A stretch of 34,709 bases of DNA from an uncultured Bacteroidota bacterium (GTDB taxonomy: Bacteria > Bacteroidota > Bacteroidia > Chitinophagales > Chitinophagaceae), in the NCBI GenBank assembly GCA_903881265.1, contig CAIRSV010000160.1:1-34709 (forward strand), written 5' to 3'. Positions within the stretch are counted from its first letter, which is position 1; each line of letters opens with the position of its first letter. The notes under the pieces were generated by a model. The model was not told the DNA's origin, made no database searches, and saw nothing but the letters and a program-made list of their open reading frames with translations. This document shows, in pieces, positions 32,504 through 34,709 of the stretch. The position numbers were made by a program, and so were the translations under genes.

Positions 32504-33208
32504 TTACCAACCTATATTATCGTGCGACTTGCGCCATTTATTTTTAAACGAATAAAACAATCCGACTTGCGCAATACTCGTCAGTATACCAACTTCGGCA
32601 GAGATACCAATATTGCGTATCAACAGAAATTTCGCCCCCACCCCAAGATCCATTGAAATGGGTGAATACGTTGACAAACTTCCATCTGCCGTATGATGAA
32701 TAGCGGCTGTGCGCAAGGCTATTGAGTCGGCAGAATTGTACGTTACGGAGCGGAACCGAGCACCAGCCCCAGCGAAAAAATATACGATAGAACGAGGTCG
32801 CTGAATGACATAACGCATCGCTCTTATCTGAATAGCGATACGACGCCCTTTTGTTTCGAGGTCGTATGCATGAATCGTATCGGTACGTTTTTCGTTGAGA
32901 TCAAACGAATAATAATTCACCCCTAATCCCAACGAAGTATAATCACTCATCGCATAGTCGACATTGGCATTTAGTGGATTCGAATACTGAATATTATAAC
33001 GAATGGAAGGGTCATTGACAGATTGCGTATGCACATATTTTTCTAGCACCATACGATTATAATTATTGGCACCATACGACACTGTAAACATCATATTGGC
33101 TTTGGCCATCAAAGGTTCTTGCGCCTTTGCCTGCAAGAAAGAACAGAACATCATTACTGCCAGTAGCCACTTAGTTATACCCTTTGAGATAGGATAACTG
33201 AACGTCAT
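32504..33208 (-). CDS. Probable outer-membrane beta-barrel protein
   Basis: With the start at ATG 33208 the 234-residue protein has a signal peptide (MTFSYPISKGITKWLLAVM, cleaved after QAKAQ). An upstream ATG at 33304, five bases after the nuclease stop, would add 32 residues that do not look like a signal. The mature part has many alternating strands with glycine and aromatic residues (YTSLGLGVNYYSFDLN, IAIQIRAMRYVI, VYFFAGAGARFRSVTY, PISMDLGVGAKFLLI, GISAEVGILTSIAQVGLFYSF), typical of a small barrel. Function is unknown. It is 10 bp upstream of the M48 gene. Confidence 0.7.
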   Translation of the reverse strand: MTFSYPISKGITKWLLAVMMFCSFLQAKAQEPLMAKANMMFTVSYGANNYNRMVLEKYVHTQSVNDPSIRYNIQYSNPLNANVDYAMSDYTSLGLGVNYYSFDLNEKRTDTIHAYDLETKGRRIAIQIRAMRYVIQRPRSIVYFFAGAGARFRSVTYNSADSIALRTAAIHHTADGSLSTYSPISMDLGVGAKFLLIRNIGISAEVGILTSIAQVGLFYSFKNKWRKSHDNIGW

Positions 33209-33308
33209 ATAGTCTGTTAGAATAGAAGAATCCTCTGTTTGCATACCGTAGCAATTTAGCGCACAATATAGCTTTTTTTGTTTCATCATGTGTATGAATA
33301 TCATTCCA

Positions 33309-34709
33309 TCAATTCGTTGGTCCGTTATCGATGATTGCTTCTAACGTAGTTTGAATTGTTGCCGGCAGGTTCGATAAGAAATCAAACCCTGTAGCAGATT
33401 CAATCGCATCAATACTTGTGCGATACGTACCCCACGCATTCGCGTTTACAGTTTGCGTGTTTGGCATATCCACCGCAATCACGCGTGTGCTTGTCGAAAT
33501 CCTATTCAGATCATTATTACCAACAGGCAATGCAACAACTACCTTCCAAAAGTGCGAAGGCACATTCATATGACCGCTTGCTATGGTATAGGTAATGCCA
33601 CCATTGCTACCGGTACCACCTGATCCATAGCCACCGCTATAGGTATATAATTCATAGCCACTATTGATAAGCGTACTACAATATTGCTCTAATCCACTCC
33701 ATGTAATCTGATTGAGATTAGGGGCTTGCGGCATAATATTACTCATCAAGAAAGTGACGGCATTATCCGTGATATTATTGTTACGGTGTGACGAAGGCAC
33801 CTGATGTCCGCGATCAAAACCGCTGCCCGCATAACCCGACGAACTCGCTCTGTAAAAGCTTGAAGGAATTTGCACATCCGTGCTAAAACAATCGCAACGT
33901 GGCGTAGTGCCAACATCCGACAAATCGAGGTGCCACGCCACCCATGCGGCACTTCCTTTCGACTCATTATAGGCCAAATCAAATTGTGGTTTAATAAGCA
34001 AATAATTATCAGGGAACGAAATATCTGTCACTGCATTACTCGGATTTCCTAATGCCAAATGATCATTATCATTACTGACGATAGTCGGTGTGATTGCGCC
34101 GACATTGACATCATCGATATTCAATCGACCACCAGAAAGTTTACGAAGTTGAAAACGAACATTGCCAGTGACATTCACCGTAAAAGAAACACTTTGCAAG
34201 GTTGTTGTCGAGGTAGTTACGATACTTCCCTGCTGAGCCCACGTTGCACCGCCGTTCGAAGACAAATACAACGCCCATGTGCTCGTTGCTTCACTTGCAT
34301 ATTTTGCGTGCCATATGGTGACAGACGCCGAATCGATGACAACATCAAAGTTCATTGTAATCTTACCCGTATTTTGTATGCGTGCCGATTGTGCGCCATT
34401 CTTACGATCGGAAGTAGACGAGCCTATTAATGCATCGTCAAAGTTCCAGCTGCCGGTCGATAACGAAACATCGCCAGTAGTGTAGGATGTTTTTATACCG
34501 TTTTCCATGGTCTCGGGAAATACGATGAATACTGGATGATACGAAAAAATAAAGTGGGCTAGATTATCTTCGATGATAGGAAAATCTAGCAAGTCAATAT
34601 TGCCATCCCCATTCAAATCAGTGGCAAAATAACCATATTGAAAATACTGAATATCCGCCTCCAGTTCCTGCGCGTCTAATAAATCAATATTCTCATCGCT
34701 TGCTAAATC
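33309..34709 (-). CDS. Secreted DNA/RNA non-specific endonuclease (NUC1) with dockerin-like repeats, N-terminus off window
   Basis: The frame is open to the window edge, so the N-terminus is missing. The visible part begins with two dockerin-type calcium-binding-like units (SDENIDLLDAQELE, then DLNGDGNIDLLDFPIIEDN). A beta-sandwich follows (FPETMENGIKTSYTTGDVSL to RLNIDDVNVG), the domain that usually forms the mature N-terminus of secreted nucleases in this phylum. The C-terminal half is the NUC1 domain with the DRGH motif (33795-33815, DRGHQVPSSHR; His general base) and a metal-ligand Asn region (MSNIMPQAPNLNQ followed by W-x-x-LE). It degrades extracellular DNA/RNA by family inference. It lacks a T9SS C-terminal domain, so export must rely on the missing N-terminus. 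Confidence 0.85.
   Translation of the reverse strand, partial: DLASDENIDLLDAQELEADIQYFQYGYFATDLNGDGNIDLLDFPIIEDNLAHFIFSYHPVFIVFPETMENGIKTSYTTGDVSLSTGSWNFDDALIGSSTSDRKNGAQSARIQNTGKITMNFDVVIDSASVTIWHAKYASEATSTWALYLSSNGGATWAQQGSIVTTSTTTLQSVSFTVNVTGNVRFQLRKLSGGRLNIDDVNVGAITPTIVSNDNDHLALGNPSNAVTDISFPDNYLLIKPQFDLAYNESKGSAAWVAWHLDLSDVGTTPRCDCFSTDVQIPSSFYRASSSGYAGSGFDRGHQVPSSHRNNNITDNAVTFLMSNIMPQAPNLNQITWSGLEQYCSTLINSGYELYTYSGGYGSGGTGSNGGITYTIASGHMNVPSHFWKVVVALPVGNNDLNRISTSTRVIAVDMPNTQTVNANAWGTYRTSIDAIESATGFDFLSNLPATIQTTLEAIIDNGPTN

Noticed and set aside
34059-34430. 123-codon plus-strand frame opposite the nuclease gene
   Set aside because: It is antisense to a clear coding region and has low-complexity, Cys/Arg-rich content without a family pattern.

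Overview
This window looks like chromosomal DNA of a member of the Bacteroidota, probably close to the Chitinophagales (inference). The evidence is TAnnTTTG-type -7 promoter boxes, absence of clear Shine-Dalgarno sites, secreted proteins ending in type IX secretion (T9SS) type A and type B sorting domains, a PorT-family barrel, and a single-chain alpha+beta 2-oxoacid dehydrogenase E1. No phage, plasmid, IS or CRISPR locus is visible.

Layout. 1-228 (-) is the N-terminus of a PyrR-type phosphoribosyltransferase. 322-2512 (+) is a two-gene HdrC/HdrB-like iron-sulfur redox module. 2608-3314 (+) holds a doubtful small membrane protein and a conserved Bacteroidota protein. 3345-3778 is the most unusual spot: an intact tRNA-Arg(TCT) with its terminator, then a small GIY-YIG nuclease gene whose 3' end runs into a second, partial copy of the same tRNA, followed by a second terminator. 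3918-12540 (+) is a block of three secreted T9SS cargo proteins: an alpha/beta hydrolase, a CotH/lamin-tail protein and a 20-repeat surface protein with an almost perfect 147-bp period.

12639-17191 is mostly housekeeping: rimM-trmD, a lipoprotein, clpS-aat (an N-degron pair), an AlkD-like repair protein and a sphingomyelin-synthase-like PAP2_C membrane protein. 17416-21020 (+) carries pdhB, then ribD, a DMT transporter and an IMPACT-family protein as a tight cluster. 21071-21718 (-) is an outer-membrane barrel. 21944-26205 (+) has dcd, ccmE-ccmF (System I-type cytochrome c maturation with a CxxxY CcmE) and an EGF-like lipoprotein. 26385-29390 (-) has the fused E1 enzyme and a Ric/YtfE iron-sulfur repair protein. 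29661-34709 (-) is a four-gene envelope/secretion run: a secreted NUC1-type nuclease (N-terminus off the window) fused to dockerin-like repeats, a barrel-like protein, an M48 metallopeptidase and an unknown exported protein.

The best candidate for something undescribed is the GIY-YIG/tRNA arrangement at 3345-3778. The copied tRNA lacks its 5' acceptor strand, its anticodon arm is replaced by a longer perfect hairpin that carries the nuclease stop codon, and its D-arm encodes the last ten residues of the nuclease. All calls are by eye from sequence; no database search was run. No gene-free stretch exceeds 300 bases.
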